DNA from: Candidatus Binataceae bacterium
GTDB lineage: Bacteria; Desulfobacterota; Binatia; Binatales; Binataceae
DNA length: 64,000 nucleotides
Direction of reading: 5' to 3'
Assembly (NCBI GenBank): GCA_035650475.1
Contig: DASRHP010000008.1
Location: forward strand, 1 to 64,000
The position numbers and the translations under genes were made by a program. A model generated the notes under the pieces. That model had not been told where the DNA came from. It saw nothing but the letters and a program-made list of their open reading frames with translations, and did not search any database. Below are positions 1-8,859 of this stretch, in pieces. Positions within the stretch are counted from its first letter, which is position 1. Each line of letters starts with the position of its first letter.

Positions 1-930
1 GCTCCGGGCGTGATCGGCGCCCAGGCCATCAACCTGCTGGGCCCCACGCTTATCACCTTCGGCACCGAAGAGCAGAAGCGCCGCTACCTGCCGCCGATGC
101 TGCGCGCCGAGGAAATCTGGTGCCAGGGATATTCGGAGCCCGGCGCCGGCTCGGATCTGGCCTCGTTGCGCACCCGCGCGGAGCTCAAGGGCGACCATTT
201 CGTGGTCAACGGGCAGAAGGTGTGGACCTCGCGCAGCCGCTACGCCGACCGCATGTTCGCGCTGGTGCGCACCGACCCCGCCGCGCCCAAGCATCGCGGG
301 CTCAGCTACCTGTTGGTCGACATGCACAGCCCCGGTATCACCGTGCGCCCGCTGCGCCAGCTCACCGGTGAGGAGGAGTTCAATCAGCTCTTCTTCGACG
401 AGGTGCGGGTGCCGCGCGCCAATCTGCTTGGGCCGCAGGGCGGCGGATGGAACGTCGCGCTGACCACGTTGATGAATGAGCGCGCGACGCTCGCGCTCTC
501 GCTCGTGATGCGCTTCAGAAACACGTTCGACGACCTCAAGGCGATGGCTGCGCGCGCGATAGCCGAGCACGCGACGCCGCTCAGCCCGCGCGTGATCCGC
601 CAGACGCTGGCGCAGTTCCACGTCGACCTCGAAGCGTTCAAGTATCTCGCCTACCGCAACTTCTCGCACCTGCTGCGCGGCGGCACGCCCGGCCCCGAAG
701 GCTCGATTGCCAAGTTGATGTGGAGCGAGCTCAACCAGCGGATGAACGAATTCGCGCTGGCGATCCAAGGTCCGCGCGCGGCGCTCGACGAGGGTTCGGC
801 GCATGTAGTCGACGGCGGGCGATGGCAGTACGGGACTCTGCGCGCGCGCGGCAACACGATCGAGGAGGGCACCTCTGAGATCCAGCGCAACATCATCGCG
901 GAACGCCTGCTCGGGATGCCGCGCGGGTGA
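1..930 (+). CDS. Acyl-CoA dehydrogenase (5' truncated by window edge)
   Basis: This is the C-terminal three quarters of a FAD-dependent acyl-CoA dehydrogenase, which oxidises an acyl-CoA to the 2,3-enoyl-CoA and passes electrons to ETF. The frame is open through base 1, so the true start lies upstream. Visible family signatures are the flavin/substrate segment QGYSEPGAGSDLAS, the middle beta domain with VWTS, and the C-terminal helical domain ending in EEGTSEIQRNIIAERLLG, which holds the usual catalytic-glutamate region. Substrate class cannot be read from this portion. It ends at TGA 928-930 and faces a convergent membrane-protein gene. Confidence 0.93.
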   Translation, partial: APGVIGAQAINLLGPTLITFGTEEQKRRYLPPMLRAEEIWCQGYSEPGAGSDLASLRTRAELKGDHFVVNGQKVWTSRSRYADRMFALVRTDPAAPKHRGLSYLLVDMHSPGITVRPLRQLTGEEEFNQLFFDEVRVPRANLLGPQGGGWNVALTTLMNERATLALSLVMRFRNTFDDLKAMAARAIAEHATPLSPRVIRQTLAQFHVDLEAFKYLAYRNFSHLLRGGTPGPEGSIAKLMWSELNQRMNEFALAIQGPRAALDEGSAHVVDGGRWQYGTLRARGNTIEEGTSEIQRNIIAERLLGMPRG

Positions 931-1004
931 TTAGGCGCGGAATTATTCAGTAGGGCGGGATGCCGCGCCCACGACAGTCATCACGAATAACGAATAAATG
1001 TCGT

Positions 1005-2060
1005 TCAGGCTGTGGCGCTGGAAATCCGCTGCCAGGCGAGGAACCACGCAGAGAGCAGGGCGGTGCCGAGCCCGACGGCCACCGGATAGGTCGGCCCCGG
1101 CGAATCCATCACCAGCGGAAGCAGCGCAACCGCCAGCGCCGGCGGCACGTGCAGGTCGAAGATCCGGAGCACCGCGATTCCCCACGCCATACTGCACGCC
1201 GCGGCGAGCGGGGTGACGCCCAGCAGCCTCCACGATACGAATCCGCCCAGCGCAGTGAGGAAGCAGGCGACCGGCAGCACAAGCGGCCGCCGCGCCCACG
1301 GGCAGATCGCGGTGTGGCCGAGCATCTCGAATCCGATCACCACCAGCGGCGGGAACAGCACGAAGCGCAATCCGGTCAGCTCAACCACGAAGACGGCCAG
1401 CGCGACGAACGCCATCAGGGCGGCCACCCATCCGTAGCCGTGCGGCGCCTGCTCGATTAGATCGTCGACGAGGTCTTCGTCGGTTGCGGGTGCGTCCCCG
1501 CCACGCGTCCGGCAGAAGCCCTTCCATGCGATCGAGATCAGCGCGAGCATCGCGGTGCCCAGCAGAATTCCCGGTGGATACCACCGGCTCCTGACGCCGA
1601 GCACCAGCGGCAGCAGCCCCGCCGAGATCGACGGCGCGATCGGCGAGCGCAGGCCGAGCACGACCGCGATCGATCCCCCCACCGTCAGCAGCACCGACGC
1701 GTAACCGTAAGGCAGGGCGCACGTGAATACGATGCCGACAATCGCCGTCAGCACCGGTGTGATCGCGAGCAGTACGGGCGCGCCGGCCCATGCGCCGCGC
1801 GGACGCGTCATCACGTCGTGCGACAGCGCGCCCAGCTCGGGGAACAGAACATAGACGGCCCCCGTTGCACAGGCGATAGCGGCAATGACCGCGATGTAAA
1901 GGAGGGCGACCAGCTCGCCGCCCGCGCGCATCAGACCATGAAGCGGCGACGAAACGGTCGGCGGCTGCGGCGCCACCGGCGGGACCGTGCTTGTCGCTGC
2001 CGCCGACGCTTCGGGCGTCGGGGTCGGGCCGGACGTTGGGGCGGCGGATGGTTCTGCCAT
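1005..2060 (-). CDS. HPP-family-like integral membrane protein
   Basis: A 351-residue polytopic membrane protein. After a Pro/Ala/Ser/Thr-rich cytoplasmic tail of about 45 residues there are eight or more hydrophobic segments, for example LVALLYIAVIAAIACATGAV and ALAVFVVELTGLRFVLFP. The C-terminal part carries HVPPALAVALLPLV, a form of the His-Pro-Pro signature of HPP proteins, some of which are nitrite transporters or CBS-linked membrane proteins. No CBS domain is present. It is divergent from the ArsS-type gene, with a shared upstream region at 2061-2116. The family call is moderate and the substrate is unknown. Confidence 0.6.
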   Translation of the reverse strand: MAEPSAAPTSGPTPTPEASAAATSTVPPVAPQPPTVSSPLHGLMRAGGELVALLYIAVIAAIACATGAVYVLFPELGALSHDVMTRPRGAWAGAPVLLAITPVLTAIVGIVFTCALPYGYASVLLTVGGSIAVVLGLRSPIAPSISAGLLPLVLGVRSRWYPPGILLGTAMLALISIAWKGFCRTRGGDAPATDEDLVDDLIEQAPHGYGWVAALMAFVALAVFVVELTGLRFVLFPPLVVIGFEMLGHTAICPWARRPLVLPVACFLTALGGFVSWRLLGVTPLAAACSMAWGIAVLRIFDLHVPPALAVALLPLVMDSPGPTYPVAVGLGTALLSAWFLAWQRISSATA

Positions 2061-2116
2061 CGAGGGTGTGACGCGCAGTCGATTTGCGATACCAATAGCA
2101 TACGGAAGGCGATCGG

Positions 2117-3154
2117 ATGACCATGAGGCGGACCTTTGATGGAAAACGACCAGAGACTGATGCGGCGACCGCGATGACTGAGCGGCCGGATTTCGACGAA
2201 ACCCTGGCCCGCCGAGGCGTTGGTCCGCTCACGCGCTCGACCGCGACCACCTTGCAGGTCAACCTCGGCAAGCTCTGCAACCAGGCCTGCCATCATTGCC
2301 ACGTCGACGCCGGTCCGGCGCGCACTGAGCGGATGAAGCGCGCAACCGCGGAGCGCGTGCTCGAGCTGCTCGTGCAGAACGAGACCCTTTGCACGCTGGA
2401 TATCACTGGCGGCGCCCCGGAACTCAACGAGAACTTCACGATGCTGGTCGAGGGCGGGCGGCGCGCCGGGCGCGAAGTGATGGTACGCTGCAATCTGACC
2501 GTGATGTTCGAGCCGGAGATGGAGCGGCTCGGCGAGTTCTATCGCGACAATCGCGTCAGGCTGGTCTGTTCGCTGCCTTGCTACACCGCGGCCAACGTCG
2601 AGCGCCAGCGCGGACGCGGCGTGTTCGAGAAAAGTATCGCCGCGCTGCGCCGCCTCAACGCGCTGGGTTACGGAGGCGGCGAGCTTGAGCTGGACCTGGT
2701 TTACAATCCGCTCGGTCCGGCGCTGCCGCCGCCGCAAGGCGCGTTGGAGGCCGACTACCGCGCCGAGCTGGGACGCAATTTCGGCGTTCGTTTCGATCGG
2801 CTGTTGACGATCACGAACATGCCGATCGCGCGCTTCGCCCGTCAGTTAAATCAGTGGGGCCGCTACGCCGAGTACATGGGGCTGCTGGTCAATCACTTCA
2901 ATCCGGCGACGGTCGAAGGGCTGATGTGCCGCACGCTGGTGAGCGTCGGATGGGACGGGCGGCTTTACGATTGCGACTTCAACCAGATGCTCGGAATGCC
3001 GCTGGGCGCGGCGGACGAGCGACGGGCGCAGACGATTTGGGACGTCGAGGAGCTCGACCGCTTGCATGGTGCGCCGATCGCGACCGGCCCGCATTGCTTC
3101 GGATGTACTGCCGGAGCGGGATCGAGCTGCGGCGGCGCGCTGGCGGATGCGTAG
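2117..3154 (+). CDS. arsS: ArsS-type arsenosugar biosynthesis radical SAM protein
   Basis: A 345-residue radical SAM protein. The cluster-binding CxxxCxxC is at C54, C58 and C61 (LCNQACHHC), followed by DITGGAPEL, the SAM-binding GGE-like turn. The C-terminal DUF3641 region ends in a cysteine-rich tail with FGCTAGAGSSCGGAL. Family knowledge: ArsS homologues act on arsenic ribosyl compounds in arsenosugar synthesis, usually next to the methyltransferase ArsM; no arsM is visible here. From memory, some family members carry selenocysteine in the Cys-rich tail; this one is all cysteine. The start at 2117 has GGAAGG seven bases upstream; ATG 2174 is an alternative. Confidence 0.85.
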   Translation: MTMRRTFDGKRPETDAATAMTERPDFDETLARRGVGPLTRSTATTLQVNLGKLCNQACHHCHVDAGPARTERMKRATAERVLELLVQNETLCTLDITGGAPELNENFTMLVEGGRRAGREVMVRCNLTVMFEPEMERLGEFYRDNRVRLVCSLPCYTAANVERQRGRGVFEKSIAALRRLNALGYGGGELELDLVYNPLGPALPPPQGALEADYRAELGRNFGVRFDRLLTITNMPIARFARQLNQWGRYAEYMGLLVNHFNPATVEGLMCRTLVSVGWDGRLYDCDFNQMLGMPLGAADERRAQTIWDVEELDRLHGAPIATGPHCFGCTAGAGSSCGGALADA

Positions 3155-3301
3155 CAAGGAGAGCGTCGCACAACTGCCACCGCCTCTGCCTGTATTCAAC
3201 TGTGACAAAAACTTTTATTCCTCTGCTCTCCATGAAAGGGCCAGGGGTTGGATCGCCCGGATGCTCGAGGGGCAAAGTTTCAGGTTGGAGAGGTTACTTC
3301 A

Positions 3302-4462
3302 ATGGCCGAATTCACGATCGAGGGAGATTGCGACGCACGCTTTGCGCGCGTGCGCGAGGCGTTTGCTGAGAACTTCAGCCGCCGCGACGAGGTCGGTGCG
3401 TCGTTCGCGCTCGTGGTTGACGGACGGCCGGTCGCCGACCTGTGGGGCGGATGGGCCGACAAGGCACGCACACGCCCATGGACGCGCGACACGATCGTCA
3501 ACACCTTTTCGACCACCAAGGGGCTGACCGCAATCTGCGCCCATCGGTTGGCCGCGGCCGGCCGCTTCGACCTTGACATGCCGGTCGCGAAGTATTGGCC
3601 CGAGTTCGCCGCCGCGGGCAAAGAGCGTATCCCGGTGCGGATGCTGCTCAACCATCGCGCCGGCCTCGCCGCGATTCGCCGGCCGCTTGCGGTGGGCGAT
3701 CTCTACGACTGGCCGACCATCACCGCGGCGCTCGCCGCTGAAGAGCCGTGGTGGGAGCCCGGTACGCGCCACGGCTATCACGCGTTGACCTTCGGCTATC
3801 TGGTCGGCGAAGTGATCCGGCGCATCACCGGCAGGAGCGTAGGCTCATACTTCCGCGAGGAAATCGCGGGGCCGCTCGGAATTGACGCGCATATCGGGCT
3901 GGCCGCCCGCGACGACGAGCGCACGGCGCAGATGATCGGGGCGCCCCCGCCGGCGCCCGGCGAGTTCAACCTGCTTGCCGAAGCGGCCAGGAGTCCCGAG
4001 TCGGTCACTGCCAAAGCGTTCATGAATCCGCTGGTGCTCACGATGGCGGTGGTCAATTCGCGCGGATGGCGCGGCGCCGAGATTCCCGCCGCCAATGGCC
4101 ATACCAACGCGCGGGCACTGGCGCGGCTTTACGGCGCGTTGGCGCGCGGCGGCGAGCTCGATGGCGTGCGCGTGATGCCGGCGGCGCAAATCGCCGCCTG
4201 CCATACGCAGGAGTCCCATGGGCGCGACGAAGTGCTGCTCATCTCGACGCGCTTTTCGGCGGGCTTCATGATGTCGCAGGCGGGCGAGGAGATGGGACCC
4301 AATCCGCGCGCCTTCGGTCATCCGGGTGCCGGCGGCTCGCTGGGCTTCGCAGACCCTGACGCCCGGGTCGGCTTCGGCTACGCGATGAACAAGATGGGGG
4401 GTGGTATCCTGCTCGACCCGCGCGCTAAAGCGTTGATCGCCGCGGTCTACGAGTCGCTCTGA
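3302..4462 (+). CDS. Beta-lactamase-fold serine hydrolase (EstB-like)
   Basis: A 386-residue serine hydrolase of the class C beta-lactamase/esterase fold. The nucleophile motif SxxK is STTK in NTFSTTKGLTA. The usual YxN is replaced by a tyrosine in RHGYHALTFGYLVGEVI, and the third motif is HPGAGGSLGF near the C-terminus. Such proteins are mostly carboxylesterases; a true beta-lactamase role is not supported. There is no clear signal peptide, so it is probably cytoplasmic. ATG 3302 is chosen because GGAGAGG lies just upstream; an in-frame start 18 codons earlier has no good ribosome site. It lies in line with arsS but 147 bases away. Confidence 0.85.
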   Translation: MAEFTIEGDCDARFARVREAFAENFSRRDEVGASFALVVDGRPVADLWGGWADKARTRPWTRDTIVNTFSTTKGLTAICAHRLAAAGRFDLDMPVAKYWPEFAAAGKERIPVRMLLNHRAGLAAIRRPLAVGDLYDWPTITAALAAEEPWWEPGTRHGYHALTFGYLVGEVIRRITGRSVGSYFREEIAGPLGIDAHIGLAARDDERTAQMIGAPPPAPGEFNLLAEAARSPESVTAKAFMNPLVLTMAVVNSRGWRGAEIPAANGHTNARALARLYGALARGGELDGVRVMPAAQIAACHTQESHGRDEVLLISTRFSAGFMMSQAGEEMGPNPRAFGHPGAGGSLGFADPDARVGFGYAMNKMGGGILLDPRAKALIAAVYESL

Positions 4463-4532
4463 GAGGGCGCGCGTTGGAAAAGGCAGCCCAATCCGCTATT
4501 GATAACCGAATTGGGGGGCTTTTCGAGGACGG

Positions 4533-4889
4533 ATGCTGCGTACCTGGTTCCCGATTCTCGTCACGATCGCCGTCGCCGCGCTAATCGTCGGCGGGATGGT
4601 CACCGTCAACCGCCTGATCGGGCCGCGGCGACCGAGCAAGATCAAGGGCGAGGCCTTCGAGTGCGGCAATCCGCCGAGCGGCAGCGCGTGGGGCCGCTTC
4701 TCGGTGCACTTTTACCTGACCGCGCTGCTGTTCGTCGTCTTTGACGTCGAGGTCATATTCCTCTATCCGTGGGCGGTCGAACTGCGCCATCTGGGGATGT
4801 TCGGCTTCGTCGAGGCGCTCATCTTCATCGCGATTCTCGCCGTGGGCCTCGCCTACGCATGGCGCCGCGGCGCGCTGGATTGGAATTGA
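4533..4889 (+). CDS. nuoA: NADH-quinone oxidoreductase subunit A
   Basis: A 118-residue membrane subunit of respiratory complex I with three transmembrane helices. The conserved loop after TM1 contains EAFECGNPPSG, followed by RFSVHFYLTALLFVVFDVEVIFLYPW, the most conserved stretch of NuoA/NdhC. It starts the block nuoA-nuoC-nuoD. Only 38 bases separate it from nuoC, so the nuoB gene that normally sits here is absent. The promoter is not obvious in the 70-base gap after the hydrolase gene. Confidence 0.95.
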   Translation: MLRTWFPILVTIAVAALIVGGMVTVNRLIGPRRPSKIKGEAFECGNPPSGSAWGRFSVHFYLTALLFVVFDVEVIFLYPWAVELRHLGMFGFVEALIFIAILAVGLAYAWRRGALDWN

Positions 4890-4927
4890 ACGGGGCCTTG
4901 CGACGCGCCGCGCAGCGAGCCTGAGAA

Positions 4928-5428
4928 ATGTTGCTGGACAAGCTAAAGCAGCGCTTCGGCGCCACTATCCTCGCGGCAGAGAGCGCCCACGGCCAGGAGA
5001 CGATCGTCGTTACGCGCGAGCGGGCGCTAGAGCTGATGCGCGCGCTACGCGACGAGCCGGACTTCGGCTTCAACTTTCTCGCCGATTTGACCGCGGTCGA
5101 CTGGGTGGAGCGCACACCCCGCTTCGAGGTCGTATATCATCTGCGCGCGCTGGGACGCGGCGGCGCCCTGCGCGTCAAGGTCGGCGCGGGCGAGCCCGAC
5201 CTGTGGGTGTATAGCGTCACCGGATTGTGGAAGTCGGCCGACTGGCTCGAGCGCGAGTGTTACGACATGTTCGGCATCCGCTTCGAGGGCCATCCCGACC
5301 TCCGCCGCATCCTGCTCTACGATTCCTTCGAGGGTCATCCGCTGCGCAAAGACTATCCCGTCAACCGGCGCCAGCCGATGGTGCCCGAAACCGACCCGAT
5401 CCTGAATCCGCTGCGGCCCTCGCGCTGA
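4928..5428 (+). CDS. nuoC: NADH-quinone oxidoreductase subunit C
   Basis: A 166-residue peripheral-arm subunit (30 kDa type) of complex I. The family signature is present: WLERECYDMFGIRFEGHPDLRRILL and then HPLRKDYPV. It is a stand-alone NuoC and not a NuoCD fusion. ATG 4928 follows nuoA by 38 bases, and nuoD follows 40 bases later, so the three are most likely one transcript. The length is normal for the family. Confidence 0.95.
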   Translation: MLLDKLKQRFGATILAAESAHGQETIVVTRERALELMRALRDEPDFGFNFLADLTAVDWVERTPRFEVVYHLRALGRGGALRVKVGAGEPDLWVYSVTGLWKSADWLERECYDMFGIRFEGHPDLRRILLYDSFEGHPLRKDYPVNRRQPMVPETDPILNPLRPSR

Positions 5429-5468
5429 GGGCGGCGGCGGTTCACCTCGTCCCCGGACAGAGAAACCC

Positions 5469-6683
5469 ATGGCATTGCCCGCGCGCTGGAGCAAAAACCC
5501 CGAGGTCGGCGACTCGACCGAAGAAGTGATGGAAATCCAGATGGGGCCGTCGCATCCGGCCTCCCACGGCACCATCAAGTTCAACCTCAAGCTCGACGGC
5601 GAGCGCATCGTGGACTGCGACGTCGAGGTCGGCTATCTCCATCGCGGCTTCGAAAAGATGTGCGAGCAGGGCACCTGGACGCAGTGCTTCCCCTACACCG
5701 ACCGGCTCAACTACGCCTCGCCCTGCATCAACAACGTCGGCTTTGCGCTGGCGGTCGAGCGCCTGCTCGGCGTGAGCGCGCCCGAGCGATGCCAGTACGC
5801 GCGCGTGATCATGAGCGAGGTCCACCGTATTGCCGACCATCTGACGTGCCTGGGGATGGCGGCGGGCGAGGTCGGCGCGCAGAGCGTGATGTTCTACATG
5901 ATCGAGGCGCGCGAGTTCCTCTACGACCTGGTCGAGGCGGTGACCGGCGCGCGGCTGACGGTTACCTGGTGTCGCGTGGGCGGAATCTCGCGCGACCTGC
6001 CGGCCGACTTCGACGCGCGCGTCGCGCTCGCGCTCAAGCATCTCGACGGTGTGCTCTCCGATTGCGACAAGCTCTTAAGCCGCAACCGCGTGTTCATCGA
6101 CCGCATGGCGGATATCGGCGTGATGTCCGCCGACGAGGCGATCTCCTTCGGGCTCACAGGGCCCCTGCTGCGCGCTTCGGGCGTCGCCTACGACGTGCGC
6201 AAGACGGAGCCATATCTGGTGTACGATCGCTTCGAATTCGACGTGCCGACCGGCTCCAAAGGCGACAATTACGACCGCTTCAACGTCCGCTTCCAGGAGA
6301 TGTTCCAGTCGCGGCGGATCATCGAGCAGGCGATGCGCGCGCTGCCGGCGGGGCCGGTTGCGCTGGACGATCCGCGTATCGTGCTGCCGCCCAAGGAGCG
6401 CGTTTACGACTCGATCGAAGGCCTGATGAACCACTTCAAGCTTATCATGGAGGGTATCAAGGTGCCCGCCGGCGAGGTTTACCAGGCGGTCGAGGGTTCC
6501 AATGGCGAGTTGGGCTTTTACGTCGTCAGCGACGGCAGCGGGCGGCCGTATCGGGTGCGCGTGCGTCCGCCGTGCTTTCTAGGGATGGGCGCGCTTGCGC
6601 GGATGCTGATAGGCCACATGGTGCCCGATATCGTCGCCACCTTTGGCATGATCAATATGATCGGCGGCGAGTGCGACCGCTGA
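5469..6683 (+). CDS. nuoD: NADH-quinone oxidoreductase subunit D
   Basis: A 404-residue 49 kDa subunit of complex I, which together with NuoB forms the quinone-binding cavity. Signatures are MGPSHPASHGTIKFNLKLDGE near the start, EVGYLHRGFEK, and the C-terminal MVPDIVATFGMINMIGGECDR, whose last residues differ slightly from the more usual GEVDR ending. The residues that anchor family membership are intact. It is the last nuo gene here: nuoE, F, G and the membrane genes H to N do not follow. Confidence 0.95.
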   Translation: MALPARWSKNPEVGDSTEEVMEIQMGPSHPASHGTIKFNLKLDGERIVDCDVEVGYLHRGFEKMCEQGTWTQCFPYTDRLNYASPCINNVGFALAVERLLGVSAPERCQYARVIMSEVHRIADHLTCLGMAAGEVGAQSVMFYMIEAREFLYDLVEAVTGARLTVTWCRVGGISRDLPADFDARVALALKHLDGVLSDCDKLLSRNRVFIDRMADIGVMSADEAISFGLTGPLLRASGVAYDVRKTEPYLVYDRFEFDVPTGSKGDNYDRFNVRFQEMFQSRRIIEQAMRALPAGPVALDDPRIVLPPKERVYDSIEGLMNHFKLIMEGIKVPAGEVYQAVEGSNGELGFYVVSDGSGRPYRVRVRPPCFLGMGALARMLIGHMVPDIVATFGMINMIGGECDR

Positions 6684-6684
6684 A

Positions 6685-6711
6685 CCGCCTCTCGTCGGTG
6701 GGCGAGGGCGG
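6685..6711 (+). terminator. Possible terminator hairpin after nuoD
   Basis: Just after the nuoD stop, CCGCC-t-CTCG (6685-6694) pairs with CGAG-GGCGG (6703-6711), giving nine pairs with one bulged T and an eight-base loop. No U-run follows, so it is not a canonical intrinsic terminator. It marks the boundary between the nuo block and the glycosyltransferase block. Confidence 0.35.
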
Positions 6712-6736
6712 CTGCTAGGCTTAGCCTCGGACGCCG

Positions 6737-7951
6737 ATGAACATCGTCCATCCTGCCCAGCATCCCGCTGAACGGTCCGCCGCCGCGCCGGCGCATGCGG
6801 ATTCGCGCTTCGCGACCGCGTCAGGCGTTGCGCCGCGCCGGGTGCTGGTAGTTCTGCTCGGCGCGATCGGCGACGTCGTGCGCGCGCTGCCGCTGCTTGG
6901 GCGGGTACGCCGGGCCTGGCCCGAGGCACATATCGCGTGGGCGGTCGAACCCAAGTCGCGCGCCCTGCTGGAGGGCCATCCGTGGCTCGACGAGCTGATT
7001 ATCTACGACCGCCGCCGCCCGTGGTCGTTCGTGCCGTTCCTCGCCCGCGTGCGCGCGCGCCGCTTTGATCTCGTGCTCGACCTCCAACGCCATCTTAAGA
7101 GCGGCGTGATCGCGATGGCTTCGGGAGCGCCCAGGCGCCTTGGCTTCGACCGCTCCAATACGAAAGAGCTGAACCACCTGTTTTCGACGATGCGGATCGC
7201 GCCGCAGCCGCCGATGCGGCTTAAGCTGACGCAGTACCAGGCCTTCGGTGACGCGCTCGGAGTCGCGTCGACGCCGATCGAATTCGGCCTGGCCGCATCG
7301 CCTGTCGAGCGCGCGCGCGCCGCCGCTTTGTTAGAGAATGCGCCGCGGCCGCTGCTGGGCGTGATTCTCGGCTCGTCGTGGCCGAGCCGGATGTACTTTG
7401 CCGACTCGATCGCGGCCGTCATCCGCGAGCTGAGCACGCCTCGCGACGGCTTTGCGGCGCTGTTCCCGGTGCTGCTCGGCAGCGGGCGCGCCGAGGCCGA
7501 ATTGGCCGAAGCCGTTATCGCCAACCTCGCCGGCCAACGGGTGCTGAACCTGTGCGGGCGCACCGAGCTGCGCGAGCTGCTGGCTATCTTCCCGGAGTGC
7601 TCGGCGGCATTCGGTCCGGATTCGGGACCGATGCATATCGCGGCGGCGGTCGGATGCCCGGTCGTTTCGCTGTGGGGTGCCACTGCGGCCGAGCGCTCGG
7701 CGCCGTGGGGATTCGCCGAGCTTGCGCTGACCGGTGAAATCCCCTGTCATCCATGCTACCTGCGCGAGTGTCCGATCGGGCGCGAATGCATGCGCCGGAT
7801 CGCGCCCACCGACGTGGCCGCTGCGATAAGGCGCGCGATGGCGGCAAGTACTTGCGCAAACACATCGGCGGACGAGGCGATGTCCCGCGATGCGGCACGG
7901 GTGGGTGCGGGATCATCGCAGCCGGGCCATCAAAGACGAGGGCCTGCGTGA
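6737..7951 (+). CDS. GT9 glycosyltransferase (LPS heptosyltransferase-like)
   Basis: A 404-residue family 9 glycosyltransferase. After a 35-residue non-conserved start the N-terminal Rossmann half begins with RVLVVLLGAIGDVVRALPLL, and the C-terminal half contains FGPDSGPMHIAAAVGCPVVSLWGAT, the sugar-nucleotide site of WaaF/WaaC-type enzymes. The region with CHPCYLRECPIGRECM is typical of the family C-terminus. It probably adds ADP-heptose, or a similar sugar, to the LPS inner core at the cytoplasmic face of the inner membrane. It overlaps the next kinase gene as GTGA, implying translational coupling. Confidence 0.88.
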   Translation: MNIVHPAQHPAERSAAAPAHADSRFATASGVAPRRVLVVLLGAIGDVVRALPLLGRVRRAWPEAHIAWAVEPKSRALLEGHPWLDELIIYDRRRPWSFVPFLARVRARRFDLVLDLQRHLKSGVIAMASGAPRRLGFDRSNTKELNHLFSTMRIAPQPPMRLKLTQYQAFGDALGVASTPIEFGLAASPVERARAAALLENAPRPLLGVILGSSWPSRMYFADSIAAVIRELSTPRDGFAALFPVLLGSGRAEAELAEAVIANLAGQRVLNLCGRTELRELLAIFPECSAAFGPDSGPMHIAAAVGCPVVSLWGATAAERSAPWGFAELALTGEIPCHPCYLRECPIGRECMRRIAPTDVAAAIRRAMAASTCANTSADEAMSRDAARVGAGSSQPGHQRRGPA

Positions 7952-8859
7952 CCAAGATCCGAGAGATGGTTGAGCGCGACGGCTGGTCGTTCCGGTTCGC
8001 TGAGGCAGCCTGCCCGCTGCCGCCCGGGCTGCGCGCGGAACTCGTCGAGCGCGCGCTCGGCCTCGCCGCGGGCGCTGGCGGCGAGCCGCTGCGCCGCTCG
8101 CGTCACGCCTCGACCTACTATTTGTGCCTGAATGCGGCGCCGGCCGCCGTGGCCTCCGGCGGCGCCGGGATGCGAGCCAACGTGGCGGCGGCTCCGATAG
8201 AGATGTTCGTCAAACTGCTTGACGCCCCCCGCGGCGGGCCTGGCGCGCTGCGCGCGCTGGCGATCGGCTCGCGCGGGAGGCGTCTGCTGCGTATCGCTGG
8301 AGCGCTCGAAGCCGCCGGCTTCGCGATCGCGCCGGTCTTGATGATGGGCGAGGAGCGGCGCCGCGGACGCACGCTGATGGTGACCGAGCGCGTGGCGGGC
8401 TTGCCACTGCCGCGCTACCTGCTGGGCGCCGGCGGCCCGATCGCGCGCAAGCGGGACGCGCTGCGCGCGTTGGGCGAGGAGATTGCCCGGATGCATCGCG
8501 CGGGCTTTCTCCACGGCGACTTGACGCCGTACAACATCTTTGTCGCCGGCGAGACGCCGGTGCGCTTCGTGTTCATCGACCATGAGCGTACGGTACGCGC
8601 GCGACTGGCGTGGCGGCGGCGCCGGCTGCGCAACCTGGTGCAGCTGTGCCGCTTCGAGCGCGCCGGGATGAGCCGCACGGACCGTTTGCGCATCGTTGAT
8701 GCATATGCGCGGGCAATGGGTTATCGGCCCCGCCGATTGATACGACGGCTGGCCGCGATGCTGCGGGCGCGGTGGCGGCGCGACGCCTGGTCTGACGTAG
8801 CGCGAAGACCCAGAGAGGACGGAAAAGGATGGAGGAGCCGGCAAAGATTTCGGTCGTGA
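7948..8859 (+). CDS. LPS core sugar kinase-like protein (WaaP/Kdo kinase superfamily)
   Basis: A 303-residue protein-kinase-like enzyme with FLHGDLTPYNIFV (catalytic loop with Asp and Asn) and FIDHERT in place of the DFG magnesium site. This pattern fits InaA/WaaP/KdkA-type kinases that phosphorylate LPS inner-core sugars. The start is taken as GTG 7948 because it overlaps the stop of the upstream GT9 gene (GTGA); the same frame extends further upstream only as low-complexity sequence inside that gene. Its 3' end overlaps the next gene by 31 bases. The exact sugar substrate is unknown. Confidence 0.8.
   Translation: MTKIREMVERDGWSFRFAEAACPLPPGLRAELVERALGLAAGAGGEPLRRSRHASTYYLCLNAAPAAVASGGAGMRANVAAAPIEMFVKLLDAPRGGPGALRALAIGSRGRRLLRIAGALEAAGFAIAPVLMMGEERRRGRTLMVTERVAGLPLPRYLLGAGGPIARKRDALRALGEEIARMHRAGFLHGDLTPYNIFVAGETPVRFVFIDHERTVRARLAWRRRRLRNLVQLCRFERAGMSRTDRLRIVDAYARAMGYRPRRLIRRLAAMLRARWRRDAWSDVARRPREDGKGWRSRQRFRS

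Noticed and set aside
3100..3154. Selenocysteine in ArsS tail
   Set aside because: All tail positions are Cys codons and no in-frame TGA is present before the real stop.
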